Below, one piece after another: positions 34,304 to 45,699 of a stretch of DNA of 64,000 nt. The stretch's first letter is position 1; each line of letters opens with the position of its first letter. A model generated the notes under the pieces. The model searched no databases. It was given only the letters and a program-made list of their open reading frames with translations, and was not told the DNA's origin. The translations under genes were made by a program, and so were the position numbers. The stretch is from Combretum micranthum (lineage: Eukaryota; Streptophyta; Magnoliopsida; Myrtales; Combretaceae): NCBI GenBank assembly GCA_024138025.1, contig JAMXBD010003419.1, forward strand, positions 1-64,000, given 5' to 3'.

Positions 34304-36391
34304 TTAAGAAGCAACAGCTTCAACCGAACTTCTGGACTCTAACCATGTCTTGGCAGCAACCTTTGTTGTCAAAAACCAACCAACCTTATCGGTAGCTTCA
34401 TGGAATGGTGCGTTGAGCTCTTTCAAGTGTGACTCGAAAACACTTGCTAGACCTTTGTCTGAGTACTTGTGTTTCCCATGTCCTGTATTAATTCCAAGTA
34501 ATGGTGGGAGCTCCTCTCCATCCTCCAGAGCTTTAGTCAAATCATTTATCCACACATGTAATGCGGTCAGAGCTGCCCCAAGCGAAAGGCTCTTTAGATG
34601 TAGAGACCACTGAGTTGCAGATCGTGACTGTATATCCATGTAAATTTCAAGGGACAGCCCGAGGTCCAAAAGCACACATGCTTTCTCGAGCAAATTGGAA
34701 TTAACACAAAGATCAATCAAGCAATTGCAGTAAGCTTTCTTAACATCAGGACTGATTGACTTAAAGAGCTCAGTGGCTACCTCCTTGAAATTAACATCAC
34801 CTTTGCTATCCTCTACCAGAAGTTTCACCACTGTACCGAGCTTTGCATTAGCCCTCTCGACACAATTGACAAGTTTACTCAGGTCATCAGGTGGTGCCTG
34901 TGTCATCACATTTAGAAGACAACCACAAAACCTATCGTCGGGAGTTATACCAAGCTCTGAAAGTCGATTAAATGTACTCACGACATCATCAGTGTGCTGG
35001 GCTTTGCCATAACACTGAATTAGTGATGTCAAAACAAATAAGTTTGGCTCAAATCCTGCCTCCAACATTTCATTAAGTGTGGCCTCAGCCTCCGCAACCT
35101 TCCCACTGCAGGAATAAATGGTTATTATGGATGAAAAAGTCCAACTGTCAGGCTGACTAGTCTTGGATTTCTTCATTTCCTCAAAAATCTCAAGAGCTTC
35201 ATTGACATAGCCAATATCAGCACACATCGCCAAAAGAGTATTGTAAAGAATCACATTCAACTCCATCCCTTTTTCTTTCATTTCTCTATAAACACTCATA
35301 GCGTCTTCACCATACCGCGCTTTACTATAAGCACGCAGCAGGGAAGCATAAGTTGCCCCACTAGGAGTCAACCCATTATCAATCATCTCCTTGTATATTA
35401 TCTTCACCTGCCAAGGCCTCTGGGCTCTCCCCATAGCATCCAGCAAAGTATTGTATACAACCAAATTCGGTTTCACCTTGAGAGCCTTCATCTCTTCATA
35501 GACATTCAAACACCCATCGAAATTCTTCGTCTGCCCATATATTCTAATCAATGTGGAAAACGTCACTACATCGATCCGCCATTTCTCAGACCTAGCCCGG
35601 TCATACAAATTCAACGCCATGTGAACAAAACCTGCCCGACCATATGCATCGATCATAGTAGAATATGTAACATCATCGGGATCACACCCATATTGGGGCA
35701 TCTTCTCAAACCATTCAATGGCCTTACTTGGCAAAGAAGACACTCTAGCACAACTAATTATGGTACTAAAAGTAACATTATCCGGCTTGACACCTCTTCT
35801 AAGCATCTCATCAAACAGCTTCTCCGCTCTATCTAAATCCTTACTCTTTCTAAAGACTTTCAAAGTCACATTATACAATATAACTTCTCTTCTAGCTTTA
35901 ATCTTCTCCAAAAAGTAATTAAGTACAATCAAAGCATTATCAGCGTTATCCATGTTATTAAGCACAACAACAGCATCTTGTTCCAATATTTTGTCACCCA
36001 AGCCACTCAAAACCTCAAATACATCATCTTTATTGCAATTGTTCAAAGACTCAGCAATTTTCACAAGAAAACTGTACCTCGAATCGTAAGATTGCTTCCT
36101 TAACTTTGAAGCTCTGGGGCTATTGGGATTGACCCAGATGTAGGATTTTGATGAAGATGTGATTTTTCCATCTGGGTTTTGTAAATTATTGATTTTTGAA
36201 TTCTGGGTGTGTTCCAAAATCATGTCTTTTATTGAGAATCTTGTTAGAGGTTTGAAGTTTATGGGGTATGTGAAGGTTTTGGGTTTGGGTTTGGGTTTGA
36301 GAAAGTGAGGCGACAGAGTGTTGTAAAGCGAATAATGGTGGTCGCGAAGGATTGGAGAAGGTGAAGAAGAAGAACTGAGATGAAATGCCAT
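34304..36391 (-). CDS. SVR7: Chloroplast PPR-SMR protein, SVR7/P67/ATP4 type
   Basis: This is an intronless gene of 695 codons that looks fully intact. PPR-SMR proteins of this type bind plastid RNA; the Arabidopsis (SVR7) and maize (ATP4) relatives are needed for chloroplast gene expression, including ATP synthase and rRNA processing. The N-terminus MAFHLSSSSSPSPIL is serine-rich and lacks acidic residues, as in a chloroplast transit peptide. I chose this ATG at 36389-36391 over one 27 codons upstream (36472), which would put acidic residues before the transit peptide. About ten P-type PPR motifs fill residues 165-520 (for example PDNVTFSTIISCARVSS, PNLVVYNTLLDAMGRA, PDSWTFSSIITIYSCSG). The C-terminal SMR domain starts at about residue 597 with LHLKSLSLGAALTAL and has TGHGKHKYSDKG. 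It stops with TAA at 34304-34306. The symbol reflects the closest known relative by domain pattern. Confidence 0.95.
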   Translation of the reverse strand: MAFHLSSSSSPSPILRDHHYSLYNTLSPHFLKPKPKPKTFTYPINFKPLTRFSIKDMILEHTQNSKINNLQNPDGKITSSSKSYIWVNPNSPRASKLRKQSYDSRYSFLVKIAESLNNCNKDDVFEVLSGLGDKILEQDAVVVLNNMDNADNALIVLNYFLEKIKARREVILYNVTLKVFRKSKDLDRAEKLFDEMLRRGVKPDNVTFSTIISCARVSSLPSKAIEWFEKMPQYGCDPDDVTYSTMIDAYGRAGFVHMALNLYDRARSEKWRIDVVTFSTLIRIYGQTKNFDGCLNVYEEMKALKVKPNLVVYNTLLDAMGRAQRPWQVKIIYKEMIDNGLTPSGATYASLLRAYSKARYGEDAMSVYREMKEKGMELNVILYNTLLAMCADIGYVNEALEIFEEMKKSKTSQPDSWTFSSIITIYSCSGKVAEAEATLNEMLEAGFEPNLFVLTSLIQCYGKAQHTDDVVSTFNRLSELGITPDDRFCGCLLNVMTQAPPDDLSKLVNCVERANAKLGTVVKLLVEDSKGDVNFKEVATELFKSISPDVKKAYCNCLIDLCVNSNLLEKACVLLDLGLSLEIYMDIQSRSATQWSLHLKSLSLGAALTALHVWINDLTKALEDGEELPPLLGINTGHGKHKYSDKGLASVFESHLKELNAPFHEATDKVGWFLTTKVAAKTWLESRSSVEAVAS

Positions 36392-37009
36392 TACCCGCTC
36401 CCCCTCTTCGTTGGTTAGATTGAGAGGGGAGTTTGTTTGTATTGGACAAGCCTTATCAAGTGCGCCAACCATGGAGGGTATATTTGGTATTAGACATGGT
36501 GAGATTAAAAATGTTGAGACTTGGGAGGATGTCTTTCAGGCACACAGGGGCAATAGTTAATGTCTTGATGAAGGAAGAAAAATCCATATGTTTGATTGGG
36601 TTTCGGTAGCAAATAACAATTAACAAATTAAGATCTTGATTGTAGATGGTCTGATGGACCATTCACATCCGATCTTGGCACTCATACTTCATATATTAAA
36701 TTTGGTTTCATGCATTGTAATAGTTCTTTGGCCATGCTGTTGTAACCAAAAGAAAAAAAAAAATTATGATCCCCATTAGGCACTAGTTTATAATTAAATT
36801 TTTGGAAATAATGATATTAAAATGAAAAAAAAAAAAAAAGAACAAGACTGCATACTAAGATTGAACTAGATACTTGCAACAACAAGTAAACAAATTGAAA
36901 TTATGAAGGACAAAATTTACCTTGTGAACCAAGAATTTTAAGTGGAATGAAGTGGTTGTGATAGGAAAAAAAAAAACAATGCGAAAGTGGAGACTGCTAT
37001 AGAATTTAA
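36392..37009. other. Upstream region of the PPR gene
   Basis: Holds the presumed promoter and 5' leader of the minus-strand PPR gene and an upstream in-frame ATG at 36472. Beyond about 36700 it is AT-rich with A-runs. No other gene is supported. Confidence 0.45.
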
Positions 37010-37318
37010 AATAAAGATACCAATAGTATATGAAATTTGACCAAATATTTAGTCGGTACCTAAAATTTGAAAATGATTAATTTAGTACCTAGACTTTAAA
37101 ATTCATCAATTTGATATATTAAATTTTTTGAAGTTGATCAATTTAGTACATCAAAGAACTTGATGGATGTACTATTAGCAATTTAGCGTGCATGAAAAGT
37201 TTTTTTAGGTATTAGATTTGTCAATTTCAAAGTTTAGATATTAAATTGATCTATTTTAAACTTCAGGTACCTGATTGTATATTTTATTAAAATTAAGGAA
37301 CCATTTTGTGACATTAAC
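37010..37318. mobile_element. Foldback MITE with GGTACCT termini
   Basis: The left half (GATACC ... TCGGTACCTAAAATTTG ... TTAGTACCTAGACTTTAAAATTCATCAATTTGATA) is the inverted counterpart of the right half, whose reverse complement reads GGTTCC ... CAGGTACCTGAAGTTT ... TTAATATCTAAACTTTGAAATTGACAAATCTAATACC. The arms are about 120-150 bp and the loop is small. The motif resembles the MULE arms at 22669 and 29061. Confidence 0.6.
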
Positions 37319-40300
37319 TCTTAATAATATAACTATCTATTGATAAAGTAAGACTATTATCTAAACCACTTACTAAAACTAGAGGAAGTAGATGAGCAAA
37401 TCATTATGAAAATTATTTTGAAGAACTTGAGTATAGAAGTGCTAACAATCACAATGCTAACCACCTTAAGGATGTTAAGAGAAAAAACCCTAGTGTTCCA
37501 CAATAGAGATGAAACAATGACCATCATGTGGTTTTTTATCCTCATCCCTAAGAAATAGCCATTGAGCCTTAGGGTTGTATCTAATTCAAATGGGTATACA
37601 AACCTTTGATTCTAAATTGTCACTATGCTTATAGAAAGTCTAGATATTCTAAATTACCTCTAATAAGATCATTGTTTGAAACATTAAAGATGTAAAATTC
37701 TCTCTTGTAAGAGAAATAACACTCATAAAGTGATTGAAAGCTCCTAACTCAAATATAATAGTTTTACACAAAATAAAGATGGACTTTGCTTTTAGGTGTT
37801 CACCTTCGCATTGGTAGATTTCTATGTTCAAAATTTGAGAGGAGAATTTAAATCAAATAACATTATTAAAGATATAAATTCATAAAAAAATTAAAAAAAT
37901 TACAACAGAAAAAAAAATGATAAATTTTGTAAAATTATAGTTGCACATAGATGTTGAACAAACTTTCTTGATGATATAGAAACAAAGTTTCTATAAAAGG
38001 ATGGTTACTACATGGGTTGAAGCATTAGCAGTAAGACCCAATCTATTGTTGTGAGGATTCAAATCAAATTTCTTTTCTTTTCAATCTATAAATTTCATCG
38101 ATGCTCACAAAGTAGGAATTATGTTAATACATTTAATTTTACCATCCACTTTTGACACATATTAACTTACTTTTATCAAGTCTACATCATGATCATTAGT
38201 TACAGCCTCATGGATGGAGTGTGAAAATATACAGAATATATCAAGGAACTTTTATTCGTCTTTATTACACCCCAAGGAGTACCTAGCAAGCTTTATAATT
38301 GTAAATCAAACTGATGCCATTAAGATTATTGTAAAACTTGTATTTTTAGGCCATCAGAGAGGTTCACCATTATATATTCACACTAACCTTTAAGGGAATT
38401 GTGACATGCGATAGAATCTTTAGTTGCCTTGATGAGAAATAATGTAAATATGCAAGATATAACTCAAAATAAAACCATCAACTATATTGTCTATTGTTTA
38501 CATATTACATACTGAATTCCAAGAAAACATAAAATAAAATGCTAAGATTATTCTATTAGGACTCCTCCATTTCTTTCAAGCTAAATCTTGCTTCTTACTG
38601 GAGAAAAGCTCCTTGATGGAACAAGCCAAGGCCTCAAGCGAATCCTGAAAAATCTATGAGAGTATGAGCTATATCACGGCTCAGTGATGTAATCAAATCA
38701 TACAGTGTAAAAAAATAATCAAACAAGTTTTTTAACAATCATATGTAATGCAGGAATAACACATATGAATAGATGCAAGCTCAGACAGTGGAATCTGAAC
38801 GAGATAGAGATTTACGCCTTCTCATTAGGGTTGAAGGAACCATACCATAAATGATCTGCCTTGCCTAGGAAATCTAAGAACCAAGACAAAAAGTTACCAT
38901 AAAACATTTAAAATATTTCAAAATCGTGGAACTTACCATTAAGTAAAAGCCATTTCTTGTTGATATCACGAGCGGTGTTCCTTTTGATACCTCTTAGTTT
39001 CCGTGGAACTAATCAGAACAAAGGTACTCCTGTGAAAACTAGGATATTTTCATCTAGAAATCCAAGCATGTTATCAGATATCTGAAATGCTCATACGTAG
39101 CAGGCTATCACACTTTAAATGCAAAGATACAAGAATGCAATGCATGACCATTTATTCTTAGTCCAAATAAGCATTAATTTATCTATTTGTGATCACGCAA
39201 TATCAGAGACTCCTTTATCATGTTCATTCAGTAATAGCAAGCCATGATCTTATCATTGATTATAACATATTTTAATCAAATCAATCATACAACATTTAGC
39301 ATGCATCAATCTAATTCTCAAAGCAATCCACACATTCATTTCTTTCTTTACTAGATAATTATAGTGCAACTATAACTACAAACACAAACAACATGATAGA
39401 TCAGAGTTACTCATTGGTCCATATTAACTCTCGTATTAATCAACTGAAAAATCCAAGGGTGACTCTAAAGATCCTAATGAAATAATAAGAATGTGTTTTT
39501 ATTAACAATATGGATTTGGATACTAAACGTAACAGTAACTATATGAATTATTGCAGTTTTATGGTTTTTGTTGCCATTTGTTCGTTTCTAGTTTTTTTTA
39601 GTATATGAGTAGTCATTTCAAAGCTCTTAAAGTCTACTATCTATTTCTCATCTTAATTTGATGATTCAAAGAAGTTATAATAGGAAATTCATCCCGCACA
39701 TATTAAGGTTTGTAAAGATACAACAAAATCTTGTTTTTACCATAACTTTCTTATTTCAACTCGGATTTCCATAAATAAATAGGCATTGGAAAGCTTGTTA
39801 AGTCTACTTTTTAGATATTTAATCCTATACTTTATAGGCTTCACATGTTTTTCTTTTTTCCCAAAGAATTAGTTTGGTTCTTAAAGCTACATTCCAAGTT
39901 ATTCACTAAATGTCTCATTCCCTTACTTACCTAGCTAATTCACTTCACTTTCTTTAGTTTCATCGTGTTTCTCTTGTTTGAAGCTAATTTTCACATCATG
40001 ATTAAGGCTTTGGCATTAGCTATCTTAAGCTCTTGTGGATATTTCATACGTGTTAAACTCATAACATAGGTTTGTTTTGAATGCAATCAAACTTGTATCA
40101 CCTAAAATCACTAATGGAGATAAGGAACTTCATCACTCTATACGCAACTACCTTTATCATTTGAGTTTTCATAAGATCGATTTAATTTAAGAATTAAATG
40201 TATGTATCATTCATGTCATGGTTTGATCCGAGGGGTTCATCATGCATAATTGAATACAACTACTACTTAGTTCCATAATCTAACTTGATAAGATCTATGG

Positions 40301-40999
40301 TCAGATACATGCATGTCTTATAGCTTGATGAGTACTATTTTAACAAGTCGTGCGCTATGCCTTCTCTAACAAAATATGGCCCCTTGTCCTAGACATGCTA
40401 CATGGTCGTGTACTTCCATGTTGTACTTCATGATTGATAGTTAAAGCTTTCATAGGAATCAAGTGTATAGATCATGCTTATGCATGTAGAACATGTGTTA
40501 CACAATAGATATGAACTTAAATTTAAGAGGAATTTAGGGTTTCACCTCACTCCTTAGCTTGCCAAGATTTTAAACAGAGGATATAAATTGTGTTAGTTGA
40601 TGATTTTGATCATGGACATGCGAATGGAATTATATCTTACCCTTGCTTGTGGAGTTCATGCGCGTGTTGATCCTAGTGTTGGTGTATGTGTGCCGCTTCC
40701 TAGTTTATGATTATAGGCGTGTGGTGTAGTGCGGGGTTTAGGGTATATAGGATGCCTTAATGATGCTAAAGCTTGTGGAATGATGTTGCTATCACTTAGA
40801 TTTTGAGTAGCATAGAGGGTGCACGGTTTGGAAAGAGATGGGACCACATTGACATTGCTTGCATTTATAAAGCTTTATGGTTTATGTTGTGCTTATTGTT
40901 GTGCACTGTTCAAGGAAGTGGCTAAGGGCAAACGTGTTCTATTGTCTAGGAATTCTAAGCGCACATGGGGTGTATTGCACAAGACAAAGCTAGTTTGTA
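37319..40999. other. Gene-free stretch of decayed repeats
   Basis: No gene is supported. Fragments resemble LTR sequence (an ATATCACGGCTCAGTGA patch near 38670 and ATAACTTTCTTATTTCAACTCGGATTTCC near 39740) but in inconsistent orientation, so no element was called. Confidence 0.4.
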
Positions 41000-41007
41000 A
41001 TAACCAC

Positions 41008-41523
41008 TAGGGATGCAAGCGGGAAAGATCGTTATAGGATACCCGACCGCTCAACCCGCTAAAAACCCAAAAAGTTATCGGGTCGGATTTTGGGTTTATT
41101 ATGTAACCCGTTGGGAAAACCCGACCCGACATAAATTCAAAATATTAAAAATTTTAAAATATTAAGTTATTAAAGTAAGGATCCTATTTATATTCTATGT
41201 ATGTGAAAGTAAGTGGAAATGAAGTGTTTGCATCATTTTATATGATATTATTATCTAAAATTCATTCTTTCAATATAAGTGTTTGTATTTTAATAACTTA
41301 AAACAAAATTCTTTCTTTTGCTTTTCTTTTTTAAGAAAAAAATTGAAAATCTTGGAGTCGGGTCGAGTTGGGTTATGATTTCCTTAAAACCCTATTGGGT
41401 CGGGTTTTGGATTGATAAAAAAAACTCGATAGGTTTTTTTTGGGTTTTGAGACACCCATTAAGACTCGAGTCAGGTTCGGGTTTCAAAAGACCCATCTTA
41501 AACCCACCCCATTTGCATCCTTA
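41008..41523. mobile_element. hAT-type MITE with perfect 8-bp target duplication
   Basis: The 516-bp element begins TAGGGATGCAAGCGGG and ends CCCCATTTGCATCCTTA, an 11-bp inverted repeat with one mismatch. It is flanked by the perfect 8-bp duplication ATAACCAC (41000-41007 and 41524-41531). The subterminal parts repeat CGGGTCGGGTTTTGGG / ACCCGACCCG, the interior is AT-rich, and nothing is encoded. Termini, duplication length and subterminal repeats agree on the hAT class. Confidence 0.9.
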
Positions 41524-41531
41524 ATAACCAC

Positions 41532-44500
41532 ACATGCTTATTAGCTTAAGGGTAGTCTTGTCTTAAAAATTTGAATAGTAAGCTACTTAGCCTAGGTACA
41601 TGATATGCGGCCACATTAATGCTCAAGGAGTCCATTTAGTAAATTTAGACATTGTTACCATGGAGATAGGAGACAAGCATGATAAGCCATGGTGTGAACA
41701 CTCCCTTGCAAGTTGCTTAATCATGAGGCTAGTGATAAGTTGATGTGATACTTTGGTGGCTCATTCATCCTCCTTTAAGCTTACGGTCATGGGAATGTGT
41801 AATGAGAGAGTTGCTTTATTTTCCTCATGTGAACTCACACATATCCATGGTAAGCTACACGCCCATAGGATAGGCTAGGTTGAAATCATGTTGTCTTCTA
41901 GATTAGCTAAATGATAAGGTGGTTAGAACCTCCATGTGATACACGGTTCCATGCTTCTCCACTTGTGGGTTTCTTCCAAGTATTCTCATGTTGACATATG
42001 GCCGCTTCTTATCTTGACACTTGACACTTTCTAAGCTTGACAAGTGGCATTTCAAGTGTCACCCATGTGGCACTCAAGTAGTGCTCTAAGTGTCATACTA
42101 AGGGCGCTCCATGTGTCACTCCACTAGCACTCCATGTGGCATTCTTTAGCTTAGATACATGTCTTCTACTAAAATTTAACTTGTTTTTAACTTGTAGGAT
42201 TCCTCTAAACTAGGTCAATTGAGGTGCTTAAGAGGAGCTTAAGTCCTTTATTTTGTGTGTTTATTGATTTCCATGTTATACGCTTCATAGATGAAGGGCA
42301 ATCTTAGGGTTTTAAGTGTTTTCAAGCCTTTACATACAATATGTTCATGTTCTTGAGAAGACCTAATTTATTGAGTTGATTCAAGAAGTTTCAAATACAA
42401 AATCCTGTCTTTAGTATCTTTAATAATAGAAAGAACCTCATTGTGTTCTTAAATACATCAGCATAGATCATGAAAGGTTAAATTTGTGAGGTTTACAGTA
42501 AATGTGGGGGTTTATAGTCTTGAAAAGGGGTTATAATTTCTTTGATAAATGTACCTCATGTAATTCTTGGTAATTCATAGAGATTTGACAGATATACTAT
42601 TTTTTCAAACGCCTCAAGCTTCATTTGACATATTAGTTACAATCATTTGAGACATTAGCTCATGTGTGCCTTTGATTTGTAACTCTTGTGACAATTGATT
42701 TAGATTGACTTTTAATATGTGTTTGAGTGAGATAAACTTATAGTGTTTGCCTTACAAGTTGGTAATGAATTTTGTAAATCATGGAGGATTTTAACAAAAT
42801 ATGTGATACTTTTAAGCAGTTGGGTAGTATCTCTTTTAGTTCTTTTGAATGAGAGAAATATAGAACATGTTAATTGTGGCAACTGGCATGAATGACCTGG
42901 GTTTTGTAGGTCCTTGATCCACTTGGTCTAAAAGACCACAATAACCTCTCTTATTCAAACATGGATAGATAAGATTTAGAAAAATCACATGTAGAAGTTT
43001 TTGTTTACTATATCCTTGTTAAGCATATTTAAAAAGGGCTTTTTGATAATTATCTTTTATTACTTCACACCCACTTCACATCAAGTGAGAATAGAAAACA
43101 AAGACTTTTTAGATTTCAACCTATGTAAATCTCACAATACTCCTTTATTTCTTTGGCAAAAGATATGGCTTGCACAATTTGAGATCCCTATTGACATCAC
43201 TAAGATCCATTAGTTCACGAGTTTAAAAAACTGGACCTAGAACTAGACCCATCATATATGGGTCCTGGTAAGATCTTAGAACCGTTACCTCGTCCAATAT
43301 TCTTTTTTTTTTAGGTTAGTATTAGAAAATAAAAAATAGATTTTAATTTTAAATAAAATAGAATTTAAATTCAAAATAAAAGTTAAGCCTTCTTGGACAC
43401 ACCATGTCCACCATCGAGTTCTTAGATCATAACCTGTTTGGTTTCCTTTTCTTAATTAAAATTAAAATTAAAAAATATATACAAAGAAACACATCTTAAT
43501 TTCAAATTAGTTAAAATTTGAACTCAAAGTAAGATTTCGCTCTAATAGCCTTTTAGTCTTTAACCCATTTTCTTAAATATTTAATCTTCAAGGATCCACA
43601 GTTATTTATACAAAATCATATCCTTCCTTTGTATTGCTAACAATCTAGGATAACAAAAAACTCTAGAGGTTATAAAGAAGATTGAAAGACAAAGTTAGTA
43701 CCACATTATTAAGGAATGAGATTTTTCTTTTAAAAGAAGTTTATATAAATCAATCACAAATATTTTTAAAACACATTTATTTCTTTCTAGCATTAGCATA
43801 TTAAATATTTTGAATTAGAAATAGCTTTTTACCATGTCAAAATAATTTGAGCTTTGAATGTGATTTTTTTTTGTTTATGTTTTTTAATATTGGTTGAAGA
43901 CCTATTTGGTCCATGGCTTTAAGCTAAAGATCCAACTTTGACTAATGGACCCATCAATACCCTATTGGATCTAAGCTAACTAACATGAGACATGTCTTAG
44001 GTTATACCTATTGTGGGTAGGTCAAGTTGGTCTCTAGTTTAGATTCAACCCTTACAAGGGTCTAGTTAAAGATGATTGAGACAGTAGATGAAAATTCCTA
44101 ATAAGAGTAGTTGCTTATATCCAGCAATTAACTATGATCTAGAATAAGGAAATATTTGAAATTATCTTAAATGGAAAAAACTCAAAATGAAATACTATAA
44201 GCAATGCCACACCACACACGATCTAAATATTCTAATGCAACACATAACAAACAATCATGATGCTAATTATTTCAATATATAATATTAATCTAAAAAATTC
44301 AATTGGAATAGTTCCCATACCCAATTAAGAAAATAAAAGAATTTGTAAACACCCTCTTATATACAAATTTTTATAAAAACATAAACTATAGCCCCAAAAC
44401 ACAAGATAACAAGCATTATTGCCCTACAACATAGAATAATAAATATCACCACACCAAATAATAGGATAATAGGTACAAGCACAAATGATACAAGTTCCAC

Positions 44501-44571
44501 AAATTTTTAAAAGTACCGTTGAGCAATCCAAGATTCTTAAACACATATCAAACCTAAAAGTCCATAATGAA
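41532..44571. other. Gene-free stretch
   Basis: No gene is supported. Around 42025-42155 a short motif related to CATGTGGCACTC / AAGTGTCA is repeated several times in both orientations. The remainder is AT-rich. Confidence 0.45.
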
Positions 44572-44909
44572 AGGGGAATTAGTAAATTACCCCCTCAAAC
44601 TTTTAGCAAGGTGCGGATTCATCCCTTCAACTTTCAAAGTGAGCATTTGGACTCCTTAAACATTTAAAAATTGACACAATTAAGCATTGTTAATATTTTT
44701 CTATGAATCTTATAAAATAAATCCACACATAAGTGAATGTTTGAGGGGTATTTTATAACTTCCCCCCTTTTGTTTTAATAGAAAATGTTAAGTGTCCTTA
44801 ACTATGCCAATTTTTGAAAGTTTAATTGGTCAATAAGCTCACTTTGAAAGTTCAGAACATAGATCCATATCTAGGTAAAATTTTAAGAGGGTAATTTCTA
44901 ATTTCCCCA
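44572..44909. mobile_element. Foldback MITE with GGGGAATTAG termini
   Basis: The left arm GGGGAATTAGTAAATTACCCCCTCAA...AACTTTCAAAGTGAGC pairs with the right arm, whose reverse complement reads GGGGAAATTAGAAATTACCCTCTTAA...AACTTTCAAAGTGAGC. The arms are about 130 bp and diverged. The flanking 9-mers CATAATGAA and CACAATAAA match at seven of nine positions, suggesting a Mutator-type origin. Confidence 0.65.
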
Positions 44910-45699
44910 CACAATAAATTTATATGCATAAACTTGTTTAATTTGATAAACCTACAAGCACAACCAACAAACAATAATAAACATAGACTCATATACATTG
45001 TTGCAGGTGATATTTCACTGGTAGAGATTGGATGTGCCTGCAACCAAAGAAGACTCGTTAGTGATGTGTTGGGTAGGTTATTGGTGTAGCCACTCCAAAG
45101 CTTAAGCTAGTGTTGGATTATGAGAGAATCAAAAGGAACAAAATCCTTTAGGATTCGTTTAGTCTAGATGGCATACCTTGAGCCCTCGAATGCTTTTTTT
45201 TTTTTTTTTAATAGAAGGTGGCCATAATAGAATGGGACCCATAGAATATTTTTCTATTATCTAGTGTGGTCCCTCATTAGTAGCTAAACCAGACTTGAGG
45301 TGGTAAGTGGATTCTTCTAGGAGGGTAACTGAATTAGGAGGGCAATCACTCTTGTCATTATACCCTTGGGGAGGTTCAAATTATCCTCCTAGGGACATAG
45401 AGAATTGAGGAGGTGTGGTACACCTCTAAAATAGCATAGAGAGTCAGGGAGATATTGTTTAAAGGGGAGCTCCACAGGAGAAGAGTATCACACCGGAGGA
45501 GTATCTTGGGCTAGGTCTCTAACTCCAAGTGCACTAAGGACTCTAGGGCGATGGGTGGTTTGGGTCCCTAGGCCAAGACAACCTAAAGCATCTAATGGGC
45601 CTTAAGGATGTTAGGGGTGGCTCACTTTGTTAGTGTTATACCTATTAGGCCCATAACCAAAGTGAAATAATCTAAAATTAATATACTAAACTAATTTGC
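44910..45699. other. Gene-free stretch
   Basis: A less AT-rich patch at 45020-45640 (GGGACCC, CCTAGGGACAT, GGGCGATGGG) resembles decayed transposon sequence, with a T-run at 45192-45209. No coding region is supported. Confidence 0.4.

Noticed and set aside
38560..42500. A fourth copy of the LTR family
   Set aside because: One block (GGCTCAGTGA near 38680) fits the minus strand, another (ATAACTTTC...GGAAAGCTTG near 39740) fits the plus strand; the order does not agree, so no element was called.
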